Of a DNA stretch of 64,000 nt, positions 9,057 to 19,161 are shown one piece after another. Each line of letters starts with the position of its first letter. Position 1 is the stretch's first letter. The notes beneath the pieces were generated by a model. It saw only the letters and a program-made list of their open reading frames with translations, searched no databases and was not told the DNA's origin. The DNA is taken from contig CAJURU010000001.1 in assembly GCA_910588845.1 (NCBI GenBank), positions 45,301 through 109,300 on the forward strand, written 5' to 3'. Origin of the DNA: an uncultured Lachnospiraceae bacterium. Lineage in GTDB: Bacteria > Bacillota > Clostridia > Lachnospirales > Lachnospiraceae. Both the position numbers and the translations under genes were made by a program.

Positions 9057-10521
9057 GAAACACTCCGTAACTTTTAATTTCATTATGAATTTTATTCTGA
9101 CAGCGTCCTCGGTAATCTTTCCGTTGATTACGTTTCCCTATATTTCGAGGATTCTCCTTCCGGTGGGAACCGGTAAAGTCGCTTCTGCCTTGGCGGTAGT
9201 CAATTATTTTTCGATGGTGTCGATGCTGGGGATTCCCACTTATGGAATCCGCGCCTGCGCCCAGGTGAGGGACGACAAGGAGAAACTCTCGCGGACGGTA
9301 CAGGAAATTCTCATCCTTAACTGCGCGATGACATTGCTTGTGTATATCGTATTTGGGATCAGCCTCTATACGGTGCCGAAATTTGCTGAGGACAGAACTT
9401 TGCTCTTTGTGATGAGTTCGGCGATTATTCTCAACGTTATCGGTGTGAACTGGCTGTATTCGGCTTTGGAGGAATATGCTTACATCACGGCGGCCTCCCT
9501 CATTTTTAAAGTTATCGCGGTATCGGGCATGTTCCTGCTCGTGCATAAGAAAGAGGATTATATCATCTACGGCGCGCTGACCGTGACTTCCAACATAGGC
9601 TCTTATGTGATTAATTTCTTGAGGTTGGGTAAATATATCAGCTTAAAGCCGATGGGCAGTTATAACCTGAAACGCCATATCAAACCTGTCGGGGTGTTCT
9701 GCGCCATGACAGTGGCTAACAGTATTTATACGAATCTGGACACAGTAATGTTGAAATTTATCAGCGGGGATGAGCAGACCGGTTATTACAATGCTGCAGT
9801 TTATGTCAAAACTGCGATGGTGAGCCTGGTGATCTCTCTGGGCACGGTGCTGCTGCCGCGTCTTTCTTATTATATTGAAAAGGACATGCAAAAGGAGTTT
9901 AAACGCATCACGTCCCATGCCTTGAGCTTTGTGTTGATGATATCGCTGCCGCTAGCCGTATATTTCATGCTGTTTGCGGAAGAGGGAATCGGATTTCTGT
10001 CAGGCCCGGCGTATGCGCCGGCGGCAGTTTCCATGCGTTTAATTATGCCGACGATTATTTTTATTGGACTGTCCAATATCCTGGGCATGCAGATCCTTGT
10101 GCCTACGGGCAGAGAAAGAAAGGTACTACAGGCCGTCATTGCAGGCAGTGTGATAGACTTAATCATCAATTTGCTGCTTATCCCTGCGCTTGGCTCCTGC
10201 GGAGCGACAATTGGCACGCTGGTGGCAGAGTTTGCGGTGGCGTTGGTGGAAGCTGTGGTGCTGTGGCAGTTTTTAAAGGAAATCTGGCATATGAAACGCA
10301 TGGTTCCATATGTGGCGGCGTTGATTCCATCTGTGGCTGGCGCCGTGGCGCTGCACAGGCTGGTTTTGCAGGATGTGGGAAACTTTCTGACACTTGTATT
10401 TACGGCGCTTGTGTTTTTTGGCATCTATGGGGCGGCGCTGTTGGTGCAGAAAGAAACGATTACTATGGAGTTTGTGCTGCCGTATGTGAAGAAGCTGTGC
10501 TTGACAAAAAAAGCGCCATAG
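9049..10521 (+). CDS. Wzx-type oligosaccharide flippase
   Basis: A 490-residue protein with about 12-14 hydrophobic segments. It opens with the PST/MATE-like pattern of polysaccharide flippases: an NFI-x-N-x-I-LTASSVIFPLIT-type first helix, then FPYISRIL-x-P near residue 30. The C-terminal half carries the LGMQILVPTGRE segment typical of the family. It moves undecaprenyl-diphosphate-linked oligosaccharides to the outer face. Translation is coupled to the previous gene by an 8-base overlap. The window also encodes two ABC exporters, so the Wzx substrate is probably a different intermediate, such as a repeat unit or side-chain carrier. Confidence 0.85.
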   Translation: MNKKHSVTFNFIMNFILTASSVIFPLITFPYISRILLPVGTGKVASALAVVNYFSMVSMLGIPTYGIRACAQVRDDKEKLSRTVQEILILNCAMTLLVYIVFGISLYTVPKFAEDRTLLFVMSSAIILNVIGVNWLYSALEEYAYITAASLIFKVIAVSGMFLLVHKKEDYIIYGALTVTSNIGSYVINFLRLGKYISLKPMGSYNLKRHIKPVGVFCAMTVANSIYTNLDTVMLKFISGDEQTGYYNAAVYVKTAMVSLVISLGTVLLPRLSYYIEKDMQKEFKRITSHALSFVLMISLPLAVYFMLFAEEGIGFLSGPAYAPAAVSMRLIMPTIIFIGLSNILGMQILVPTGRERKVLQAVIAGSVIDLIINLLLIPALGSCGATIGTLVAEFAVALVEAVVLWQFLKEIWHMKRMVPYVAALIPSVAGAVALHRLVLQDVGNFLTLVFTALVFFGIYGAALLVQKETITMEFVLPYVKKLCLTKKAP

Positions 10522-10595
10522 CAGAAAATGAATAATATACAGCGTTGCGGGTAGCCTTTTAAAGATACAACTGACAAATGTAAGAGGTATGTAAG

Positions 10596-11546
10596 ATGAA
10601 GAAAATTAGTTTGATTATTCCCTGTTACAATGAAGAGGGCTGTCTGCCTGCCTTTGACAGTGAGATAGCAAAGGTTGTGGAGCGGATGCCGGAGTATGAG
10701 TTTGAGATTCTTTTTGTAAATGACGGTTCTGTGGATGGGACGCTCCCATTGATACGCGGGTTTGCCGAAAAACGATCTTATGTCCGTTACCTTTCGTTTT
10801 CCAGGAATTTTGGCAAAGAGGCGGCCATGTATGCGGGATTTACGAACGCCACGGGAGACTATGTGGCTGTCATGGATGCAGATTTGCAGGACCCTCCAGA
10901 ACTTCTGCCAAAGATGGTGAAGATTTTGGAAAGCGGGGAATATGACAGCGTTGCCACGCGGCGGGTGGACCGGGCGGGGGAACCTCCAATCCGTTCTTTT
11001 TTTGCGAGGATGTTTTACAAATTAATTAATAAAATTTCTGATGCGGACATTGTGGACGGGGCCAGGGATTATCGCCTGATGAAGAGGGAAATGGTGGACG
11101 TGATTGTAGAGATGGGAGAGCGGAACCGCTTTTCTAAGGGGATTTTCGGCTGGATTGGTTTTCGTACTTACTGGTACGCTTTTGAGAACGTAGAGCGTGC
11201 TGCCGGGGAGACGAAATGGAATTTCTGGAAACTTTTTAAGTATTCTATTGACGGCATTATCAGCTTTTCCCAGATGCCCTTAAACATAGCGTCCTGGATG
11301 GGCGTGGCGTGTACCGGCATTTCCCTGCTTGCCATTCTCTTTATCGTCGTAAGAAGGCTTATTTTTGGCGATGCTGTGCAGGGCTGGGCATCCAATATGT
11401 GCGTGATGATTTTTATCGGCGGAATACAATTGTTCTGCCTTGGCGTTATTGGGCAGTACATCGGCAAGACTTATGTGGAGACGAAGAAGCGGCCGCACTA
11501 TATTGTCAGCGAGTGCAGCGATGAACAGATCAAGAGAGTGGGATGA
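10596..11546 (+). CDS. GtrB-like bactoprenol glycosyltransferase (GT2)
   Basis: This 316-residue protein matches the GtrB/YkoT group. IIPCYNEE is at the N-terminus, NDGSVDGT near residue 48, the catalytic DADLQDPPE near 95, a GETKWNFWKL-type amphipathic segment near 205, then two C-terminal hydrophobic helices. These enzymes load a sugar, commonly glucose, onto undecaprenyl phosphate. The following gene, overlapping by four bases (ATGA), encodes a GtrII-like GT-C protein, the expected partner that transfers the sugar outside the membrane. AGAGG lies upstream of the ATG. Confidence 0.88.
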   Translation: MKKISLIIPCYNEEGCLPAFDSEIAKVVERMPEYEFEILFVNDGSVDGTLPLIRGFAEKRSYVRYLSFSRNFGKEAAMYAGFTNATGDYVAVMDADLQDPPELLPKMVKILESGEYDSVATRRVDRAGEPPIRSFFARMFYKLINKISDADIVDGARDYRLMKREMVDVIVEMGERNRFSKGIFGWIGFRTYWYAFENVERAAGETKWNFWKLFKYSIDGIISFSQMPLNIASWMGVACTGISLLAILFIVVRRLIFGDAVQGWASNMCVMIFIGGIQLFCLGVIGQYIGKTYVETKKRPHYIVSECSDEQIKRVG

Positions 11547-13111
11547 GAGATTTTACAGAGGTGCAGGAAATGGTACAGGATATGAAATTATTTGCGAAGA
11601 CACATAAAAACGCTTTGCTCGTCAATGCGGTTATGGTATGCATTTGTTATCTGCATATGGCTTTCTCACAAAATGTGGGAATTGATACGGAGCGGATCAT
11701 AGTGGCGGAGGGGCCGCTGCTCGATTCGTGGAAGACTGTCGGCAGGCAGGGGCTTCTCCTCTCCAAGATGATAGGGATGCCGGGCGGGTACAATCCGTAT
11801 CTCTCGGGGATGATATTTCTGCTGGGGTTTATGCTGCTGGGCGCTTTGATTGGTTTTCTTTGCTGGACGGTAAGCGGCAGGGACGACGGATATCCCTATG
11901 GGCTGTTCATGGCGCTTTTCGCGGTGTGTCCGGTGTGGATGCCGCAGTTCTATTTTGCTTTGCAGAGAGCGGAAGTTGTGCTGGGGATGATTTATGCGGT
12001 GATTTCCGTTTTCGCTTTGAGCCGGCTTATTTATGATAAGTGGGGAAAAGGACGCATGGTTATCTGGGCGGTCTTTGGCCTGGCGTTCGGAGTTTGGAGT
12101 TTTTGCACCTACCAGGGGTGCGTGGCGTTTTATATCGGCCTTTGCATTATGGTTTTTCTCATGGATTTTGCCAAAAGTTACCGTGAGAAACAATGGCGGG
12201 AATATGCATGGGCGATCCTTGGGCTGATCGGCGGATTTGCGGCCGTCTATGTTGTAAATATGGCGATTACGAAGATATTTTTCGGACAGGGGCAGTATTT
12301 GCAGGGGCAAATTGTCTGGGGTCAGGCGTCTATTTCAGATATTATACACAATATTTTGCGCCACGTGAAGAACGTCCTCTTTTGGGAAAATGCAGTATAC
12401 CGCTCCGTTTATCCTCTTGTTTGCGTTTGCCTGGCGATTGTGTGGATTGCTTTCTGCTTCAAGCGGGAGTACAAAATATCTATAAAAGTTGTATTTACAC
12501 TTGCGCTTGCAGGTTTGCTGCTGACACCCTTTCTGCTAACTATTTATATGGGCAATGAACCGGCAGTGCGCTCTCAATTTGCCTTGCAGCTCATTGCGGC
12601 GTTTGGCTGCATGTTTGCATATGGAATCTGGAGCAGGCAGGATGCGCGCAAATGCTTGTGGGGGCGGCGGGCAGTCATGGCAGTCTGTGTTGTGGCAATC
12701 TGGTTTAGCGTCGCCACAAATTTGCGGCTTTTATATACAGATGATGTACGCAATCAGGAAGATCTGCGTGTTGCAGGGCAGATTGCGCAAGATATTCAGA
12801 GGATGAAAGGCGCGGATAATCTTCCCATCATTTGTGTGGGAGGATATGAGGCGCGTTTGAATGAAGCCTCTGAGAGAGTAGATATGTATGGCGTCTCTTT
12901 TCTGTCCTGGGATTATACGCCGGCCAGCCTGGCCGGAGCCACCGGACGTGTCGTCGGCATTATGAATACCATGGGCATTGACATAAATGGGACGCTGGAA
13001 TATCAGGACGAGGCGATTGAATTAGCGAAAGAGATGGCCCATTACCCGCATAATGGGTATATTTCAGTGCAGGATAGCTATGTTATTGTAAAGCTTTCTG
13101 ATATAAAATAG
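11543..13111 (+). CDS. GtrII-like membrane glucosyltransferase
   Basis: A 522-residue multi-spanning protein resembling the GtrII family, which decorates surface glycans using a bactoprenol-linked sugar supplied by GtrB. After the first helix comes a GIDTER segment, then the GRQGLLLSK segment near residue 68, in line with the family's acidic and Arg/Gly-rich extracytoplasmic loop. About 10 helices follow, then a soluble tail of about 120 residues. The ATGA overlap with the GtrB-like gene supports an operon pair. The terminator-like hairpin at 13125 ends this transcription segment. Substrate and acceptor are unknown. Confidence 0.75.
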   Translation: MRDFTEVQEMVQDMKLFAKTHKNALLVNAVMVCICYLHMAFSQNVGIDTERIIVAEGPLLDSWKTVGRQGLLLSKMIGMPGGYNPYLSGMIFLLGFMLLGALIGFLCWTVSGRDDGYPYGLFMALFAVCPVWMPQFYFALQRAEVVLGMIYAVISVFALSRLIYDKWGKGRMVIWAVFGLAFGVWSFCTYQGCVAFYIGLCIMVFLMDFAKSYREKQWREYAWAILGLIGGFAAVYVVNMAITKIFFGQGQYLQGQIVWGQASISDIIHNILRHVKNVLFWENAVYRSVYPLVCVCLAIVWIAFCFKREYKISIKVVFTLALAGLLLTPFLLTIYMGNEPAVRSQFALQLIAAFGCMFAYGIWSRQDARKCLWGRRAVMAVCVVAIWFSVATNLRLLYTDDVRNQEDLRVAGQIAQDIQRMKGADNLPIICVGGYEARLNEASERVDMYGVSFLSWDYTPASLAGATGRVVGIMNTMGIDINGTLEYQDEAIELAKEMAHYPHNGYISVQDSYVIVKLSDIK

Positions 13112-13124
13112 TAAATGGAAGGAC

Positions 13125-13157
13125 ATACCCCGCGGGTCTATAGCGGGGTATTCGTTT
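13125..13157 (+). terminator. Rho-independent terminator candidate
   Basis: A 9-bp stem, ATACCCCGC (13125-13133) with GCGGGGTAT (13143-13151), with a 9-base loop, followed by TTCGTTT. It starts 14 bases after the stop of the GtrII-like gene. The U-tract is imperfect, so termination may be partial. Confidence 0.6.
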
Positions 13158-13172
13158 AGGAGGTGAGATATT

Positions 13173-13190
13173 ATGGAAGCAGCCAGGTAA
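13173..13190 (+). CDS. Five-codon mini-ORF with a perfect Shine-Dalgarno
   Basis: AGGAGGTGA at 13158-13166 lies six bases before an ATG that opens a frame of five codons (M-E-A-A-R) and then stops. The ribosome binding site is better than those of most real genes here. It could be a leader peptide for the secreted protein at 13272 or a remnant of a lost gene. Confidence 0.25.
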   Translation: MEAAR

Positions 13191-13271
13191 TTGTGTGGGA
13201 TTACATTGCAGTGAAGTTTGGGATATTCAGATAACAATTCTGGATAGTGTTAAGAGACAGAAGGGATCAAT

Positions 13272-16151
13272 ATGGATAAGAAGAGGATATTATCAATACT
13301 GCTGGCAGCCGTGTTGTTGTTTACCATGGACGCAGGCAGTCTCTACGCCATGGAATTGCCGCAGGGATCACGGCAATATGGAGAGGAATCACAGGAGGGG
13401 AACGAGACAGGGGATGAAACAGAAGACGACGATGAAACAAAAGTTGATGACGAAACAGACGACGAAATAAAAGACGACGATGAAACAAAGGAAGATGAGG
13501 AGAACTGGCGCACGGTCTATTTTGAACTGGATGGAGGAACGACAGCGGAGGGGGAGAAGCGTTTCACCATGGAGGTAAAAGATGGTGAGACTGTGGACGC
13601 GGCGGCAGTCCTGGATGTGGAAAAAAGGGGCTATCTCTTTCAGGGCTGGTTGGACAGTGAAGGGAATTACTATGTCTTTGACGCGCCGGTGACGGAGGAC
13701 ATAACGCTGTCGGCGTCCTGGACGCCGATTACATATCGTATACAGTTTGATTTGAACGGAGGAGAAGGTAAGCCGCCAGCGGGCCAGATAGTCGCTTATG
13801 ATGAAAAACTGACGCTTCCGCGCAGTGAGTGCCACAGGAAAGACTATGTGCTGATTGGCTGGGAGCAGGAGGGCGTGGGTATCTATCAGGAAAATTCTAT
13901 AGTAATGAACCTGGCGGATGCGGAAGGCGCAGTAGTCGTGCTCAAGGCAGTCTGGCGGCGCGGACAATATAAAGTCCGCTTCCATGCCAACGGCGGCAGC
14001 GGGAAGATGGAGGACGAAGCATTTTCCTGCGGTAAGAGCAAGAAATTAACGAAGAATAAATTTACGCGGGCAGGCTATTCGTTTGCGGGATGGAATACGA
14101 GAAAGGACGGCAAAGGCGTCAGTTACAAACAGCAGCAGAGCGTTTCTTTTGCCAATCAAAAGGATGGGTCTACTGTCACGCTCTACGCTATGTGGAAAGG
14201 AAATTCCTATAAAGTAAACTACAATAGCAATGGTGGAAAAAGCGGCAAGGTTTCTTCCTCCAAGCATGTATACGGCTCGCCGAGCAAGCTGCGGGCAAAC
14301 TCTTTCAAGCGCAAAGGTTATAAGTTTGTGGGCTGGAATACGCAGAAAAACGGCAAGGGAAAGACTTACAAGAGCGGCGCAAAAGTGAGCAAACTTACGA
14401 CAAAGGCGGGAGGCACGGTGACCCTCTATGCCAGGTGGCAGGCCGTATCATATAAGATCAAGTATGATACAAAGAAAGGCAAACTTCCTAAGAAAGCAAA
14501 GAAAAGCTATAAGATCACATCTAAGACATTTGACTTACCGATTCCCACGCGCAAGGGCTATGATTTTGACGGTTGGTATAAGGATAAGAAATGTAGAAAG
14601 CGCGTCGGTTATCTGAAGAAAGGGAATACCGGTAATAAGAAGTACTATGCAAAATGGGTAAAATGCACGCGCAAGCCGAGTAAAAAATACGCTAAGATAA
14701 CGTTATGTAAGGCTACAGCGACAGGAAAAATCAAATTTAAGGCTACCGTGAAGAAGCGTGTGGCGAGTTCAGACGACCGCTATTACCTGGTCTATGTCAA
14801 TCCCTTAAACGGCAAGCCTTATAAGATGGCGAAAAGAGCCTACAAAAAGAAGAAGCTCAGTTTTACCTTAAAGACTTCGGAGAACCAGGGGTACGCCTTG
14901 GCAATGTTTGGGGTTGCCGTGAAGAAGAAGGGCAAATACTATCTTGTCAGCGAGCCTTCCTATGTGAAAAACCCGGAAAAGGCGGCCAGGAACAAATCGA
15001 AATATAAGCTGGGAAAAACAAAAAAGGGTATGCAGTTTTATAATAATACCATGGACGAAATTGTCGACTGCAATGCCAGAAATACGTTTCTAAATCTGAC
15101 GTTGTCCAGTGTTTATACGAATCCGGCCGTGGCCTATAAATATAACGGCAAGACGTATTATTTCAGTGCGATGGATTCTTACCGGCAGCTTGTATCAGAA
15201 TGCAACAAAAAGGGAATTAATGTTACTGTGCAGATTTTACTTGATTGGGTGGAAGGGCAGACGAACCTCATTGACTCCAGGGCGAGAATCGGAGGCGCGG
15301 CGCCTTATTATACCTGGAATGTACGCAGTAATGGGGCCAGAGAAAAGATGGAAGCGGTGTTCTCTTATCTGGGCAAAGTATTTGGGACTAAGAAATGTTA
15401 TGTGTCCAACTGGGTTTTGGGAAATGAAATCAATAATCCCCGCAATTGGAATTATGCGGGAGCAATGTCGGAGAATTCCTACTTTACGGTATATGCGTAC
15501 GCGTTCCGTTCCCTGTATTATGCTGTGCGCAGCCAGTATTCCAATGCGCATGTATTCATCTGTATGGATAATCTCTGGAATACGTCTGTGGCAGGCGGGT
15601 ACAGCGTAAAGCATTCCATCTCTTCGTTTGTGTCACATTTGAAAAGAGTACAAAAGGGGCTGAAATGGAATCTCGCCTATCATGCGTATTCCGCGCCCCT
15701 GACGTACACCAATTTCTGGGATGGGTACGGAATTACAGGCGATGAGAACAGCCCCTATATTACGATGAAGAATCTGAATGTACTGACAGATTATATCAAG
15801 AGGCATTACGGTTCTTCGGTGCGGGTAATTCTCTCAGAGCAGGGGTACTCCTCCAACTGGGGGCAGGCCAATCAAGCGGCGGCGATTGCAGCCAGCTATT
15901 ATATCGCAGCCTGCAATCCCATGGTAGATGCCTTCATTATCCGCAGCTACCAGGATCATCCGGTGGAGGTGGCGCAGGGACTGCCTATGGGAATCAAGGG
16001 TAAGGAAGCGTTTGAGGTGTTCCGGCATATGGATACGGCGGCGACTTTCCAATATACCGACCGCTATCTGGGCCTGATTCGCATCACTGCCTGGAACCAG
16101 CTTGTGCCGGGATTCAGTGCGAGGAGGCTTTATACCATGTACCGCAGATAG
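13272..16151 (+). CDS. Secreted InlB-repeat protein with a DUF5722-like glycosidase-type domain
   Basis: A 959-residue secreted protein. A signal peptide (about 1-27, ending SLYA) is followed by a Glu/Asp/Thr-rich linker (about 35-76). Five InlB B / Listeria-Bacteroides repeats follow (about 80-462), each with a GG near its start, a GY-x-F-x-GW core and a closing AxW. The last about 490 residues resemble DUF5722, a TIM-barrel family related to glycoside hydrolases. GNEINN and ILSEQGYSS fit the acid/base and nucleophile glutamates of clan-A glycosidases. No LPXTG or other anchor is seen; the very Lys-rich repeats may bind an anionic wall polymer. AGAAGGG lies upstream. It may trim or remodel the polysaccharide encoded here, which is inference. 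Confidence 0.75.
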   Translation: MDKKRILSILLAAVLLFTMDAGSLYAMELPQGSRQYGEESQEGNETGDETEDDDETKVDDETDDEIKDDDETKEDEENWRTVYFELDGGTTAEGEKRFTMEVKDGETVDAAAVLDVEKRGYLFQGWLDSEGNYYVFDAPVTEDITLSASWTPITYRIQFDLNGGEGKPPAGQIVAYDEKLTLPRSECHRKDYVLIGWEQEGVGIYQENSIVMNLADAEGAVVVLKAVWRRGQYKVRFHANGGSGKMEDEAFSCGKSKKLTKNKFTRAGYSFAGWNTRKDGKGVSYKQQQSVSFANQKDGSTVTLYAMWKGNSYKVNYNSNGGKSGKVSSSKHVYGSPSKLRANSFKRKGYKFVGWNTQKNGKGKTYKSGAKVSKLTTKAGGTVTLYARWQAVSYKIKYDTKKGKLPKKAKKSYKITSKTFDLPIPTRKGYDFDGWYKDKKCRKRVGYLKKGNTGNKKYYAKWVKCTRKPSKKYAKITLCKATATGKIKFKATVKKRVASSDDRYYLVYVNPLNGKPYKMAKRAYKKKKLSFTLKTSENQGYALAMFGVAVKKKGKYYLVSEPSYVKNPEKAARNKSKYKLGKTKKGMQFYNNTMDEIVDCNARNTFLNLTLSSVYTNPAVAYKYNGKTYYFSAMDSYRQLVSECNKKGINVTVQILLDWVEGQTNLIDSRARIGGAAPYYTWNVRSNGAREKMEAVFSYLGKVFGTKKCYVSNWVLGNEINNPRNWNYAGAMSENSYFTVYAYAFRSLYYAVRSQYSNAHVFICMDNLWNTSVAGGYSVKHSISSFVSHLKRVQKGLKWNLAYHAYSAPLTYTNFWDGYGITGDENSPYITMKNLNVLTDYIKRHYGSSVRVILSEQGYSSNWGQANQAAAIAASYYIAACNPMVDAFIIRSYQDHPVEVAQGLPMGIKGKEAFEVFRHMDTAATFQYTDRYLGLIRITAWNQLVPGFSARRLYTMYRR

Positions 16152-16166
16152 CAAAACTGGATAAAT

Positions 16167-16195
16167 TTGCATTTGCCGTGTACGCATGGTATAAT
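16167..16195 (+). promoter_or_regulatory. Sigma-A-type promoter with extended -10
   Basis: TTGCAT (16167-16172), a 17-base spacer, then TATAAT (16190-16195) preceded by TGG, which makes an extended -10. It lies 77 bases before the next gene. The same layout recurs at 38621. The -10 is part of the inverted repeats at 16184-16240. Confidence 0.65.
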
Positions 16196-16240
16196 ATCGG
16201 CAGATATTATACGCGCCGAAGTGCGCATAGGTTACCATGC
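16184..16240. other. Three-branched palindromic element overlapping a promoter
   Basis: GCATGGTA (16184-16191) pairs with TACCATGC (16233-16240). Inside lie a 9-bp stem, TATAATATC (16190-16198) with GATATTATA (16203-16211), and a second stem, 16208-16216 with 16221-16229 (8 of 9 pairs). The arms share a few bases at the edges, so they may be alternatives. It could be an operator at the -10 and start site, or an RNA fold in read-through transcripts. Confidence 0.45.
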
Positions 16241-16271
16241 CATTGCGAATGAATTATAAAAAACAGGAGAA

Positions 16272-17336
16272 TTGATCATGCAGCCAGCAGTATGCTTACT
16301 TATGCTTTTACTATTGGGAATAGAATTTATCATATACGGCATTGCATTTATGACGCTGTTTCGCCTGAAGTTCAGAAAGTATGAGGCCGGCCTTGTGGGA
16401 TTCTTCGTATATTTTGGATTATTTCAGATGGCGGCGCTGCCGCTGATACTCCTGCAAAGACCGTTTCATGAACTCGTTGTTTTGTGGCTTATCGTTGCGG
16501 CGGCAGTCAATATTTATGCGTTTGCGGCGGCGGGAAGGGAGCTTGGCGCATGGGTAAAGAGTATGTTGGCCGGGCTCTGGAGGAATAAAGGGATTCTGTT
16601 GTTGGCAGTAGTTCTTTTGGTACTGTTCTGCTGCTGGTTTGCAGGAACGCAGCAGTATGTAGGGTTTGATACTTCCTACTATATAGGGACAATAGATACG
16701 ACAACGATGACCGATACGATGTACGTGTATAATGGTGAATCCAACGTTATGGAGGAAACGTTGGATTTCCGTTACGCACTCTCTGCGTTTTACATGCATT
16801 CGGCGTTTATTTGCAGGCTGACCGGCATTGGCGGTATGATTATTCAGCATTATGTGCTGGGTACGCTCTGCATCCTCATGCATGCATACGTCCTGTTTGT
16901 CATAGGCAGGCGCCTTTTCCCGCAAGAGGAGAAAAAAGCGCTGTTTCTGACAGGACTGGTATTTGTGCTGCATCTGGGATTCCATACGGGTTATACGGTA
17001 TCGGATTTTCTGCTGGTGCGCAGCTATGAAGCGAAAGGATTTTGCGCTAATGTGGTAATCCCGGCAGTCTTTTATGCAATTCTCTGTCTGTGGAAAGATA
17101 GGAACAGGCGGGAACATTGGGTTCTGGCATTTGTCATCTGTTTTTCCAGTATTCCGGTATCTATGTCTTCACTGGTGATTGTTCCGGCAATCCTGGTGAT
17201 TGCCGTATTGGCTGAATGGCTGACAGAGCGGAATTGGCGGATACTTTGGCGTGCATTTTGGTGCGTGCTGCCCAATGCTGTTTACGTGATGCTTTATTTT
17301 ATGTATACCAGGGGCATCCGCATCCCCATAAGGTAG
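16272..17336 (+). pseudogene. N-terminal part of a frameshifted large membrane protein (DUF6077-like)
   Basis: This frame gives 354 residues with about nine hydrophobic segments and a loop carrying GFDTSYYIG near residue 136. It stops abruptly at 17334-17336 in the middle of a membrane segment, after GIRIPIR. A second open frame, shifted by -1, continues with further membrane segments and a soluble C-terminus up to 18208. Together they would make a protein of about 645 residues resembling the DUF6077-type GT-C-like proteins of Lachnospiraceae. Loss of one base within 17310-17334, perhaps in GGGG (17311-17314) or CCCC (17324-17327), would explain it. It may be a real mutation, phase variation or a sequencing error. 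Confidence 0.6.
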
Positions 17337-17389
17337 CGTTAGTTGCAAGCGGGCCAGGACCACAGTATAATGGATTAAGAGGTAACAAT

Positions 17390-18204
17390 ATGTATGGTAT
17401 AGAGAGTGTTAGGCAAGTATTTGAGACGTATATGGGACCGACGGCGTATATGTCCCTGTTTCTCGTCTGTATTGTCTATGGCTTTTGCCACGGCGATGAG
17501 AGAGGGCGTAAGCGTCTCATATTTTCCGTAATCCTGAGCGTCCTGTTCATATTCAATGAATTGTCGCTGCGGTTGATGGGGAAAGTGACGGGTATTAATA
17601 CTTATTACCGCTTTATCTGGGCGGTTCCGGTTCTGCCGATGATTGCCTGGGTGGGTACGAAAGCTGTCATGGAGCGCAAAAAATTGTGGGAAAAGGCGGC
17701 GGTCTGCGTGTTGCTGCTGGCTCTTTTTGGCGGCGGTACGAGTACTTTTCTCACGGAGGGAAGCATTCGGGTTCCGGAAAATATATATAATCTTCCGGTC
17801 GATGTGATAGAGGTTTGTGAAATTATTGATAAGCATAAAGAGAAAGAACATCCGGTGGTGGCGTTTGAGAGTGAGAGCCAGACGAGGGCGAGGCTGTATG
17901 ATCCAACGCTGGTGTGGGCCATTAGCCGTAAGGCTTACCAGAGGCACAACAATGCCGAAGGGTATGAGAATGTCGGCAAGAAATACAGGCCGCAGAAGGC
18001 CATTATCCGGGCGGTCAACCATGGAATGAAGGATGAGCCGGAACGTCTGGCAAAGGCGCTGGCAAAGGAAAAGGTTGATTACATTGTGACCTTCAGCTCC
18101 TTTGAGATGGACGCTTATCTGGAACAAGTTGGTTATGGGCTGGTGGATTCTACAGGGACGAGAAGTGTATATGCCCGCAAAGAAAATGATTTGGAGGTAA
18201 ATCA

Positions 18205-18208
<4 letters not shown>
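17390..18208 (+). pseudogene. C-terminal part of the frameshifted membrane protein
   Basis: The open frame extends upstream to 17216, but residues before about 17315 are out of phase with the membrane protein and look non-coding. From 17390, an ATG with AGAGGT upstream opens 272 residues: three or four hydrophobic segments, then a soluble tail of about 150 residues. It could be translated as a separate piece by coupling. The stop overlaps the start of rmlA (ATGA at 18205-18208), and the GGAGG of rmlA lies inside this frame, so the downstream rhamnose genes stay coupled to it. See the frameshift finding. Confidence 0.55.
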
Positions 18209-19083
<875 letters not shown>

Positions 19084-19161
19084 CATATGGCTCGTTTTCT
19101 GTGGAAAATGCAGGAGACATGGAACTTGCAAACTAAAAATGTTTATAAAGAGGAGATTGAG

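Noticed and set aside
13500..14650. DNA tandem repeat or CRISPR-like array in the InlB-repeat gene
   Set aside because: The repetition is at protein level with long, diverged units; it is coding.
17310..17334. Programmed -1 ribosomal frameshift
   Set aside because: No X-XXY-YYZ slippery heptamer and no obvious stimulatory hairpin in the switch zone; a base loss or read error is simpler.
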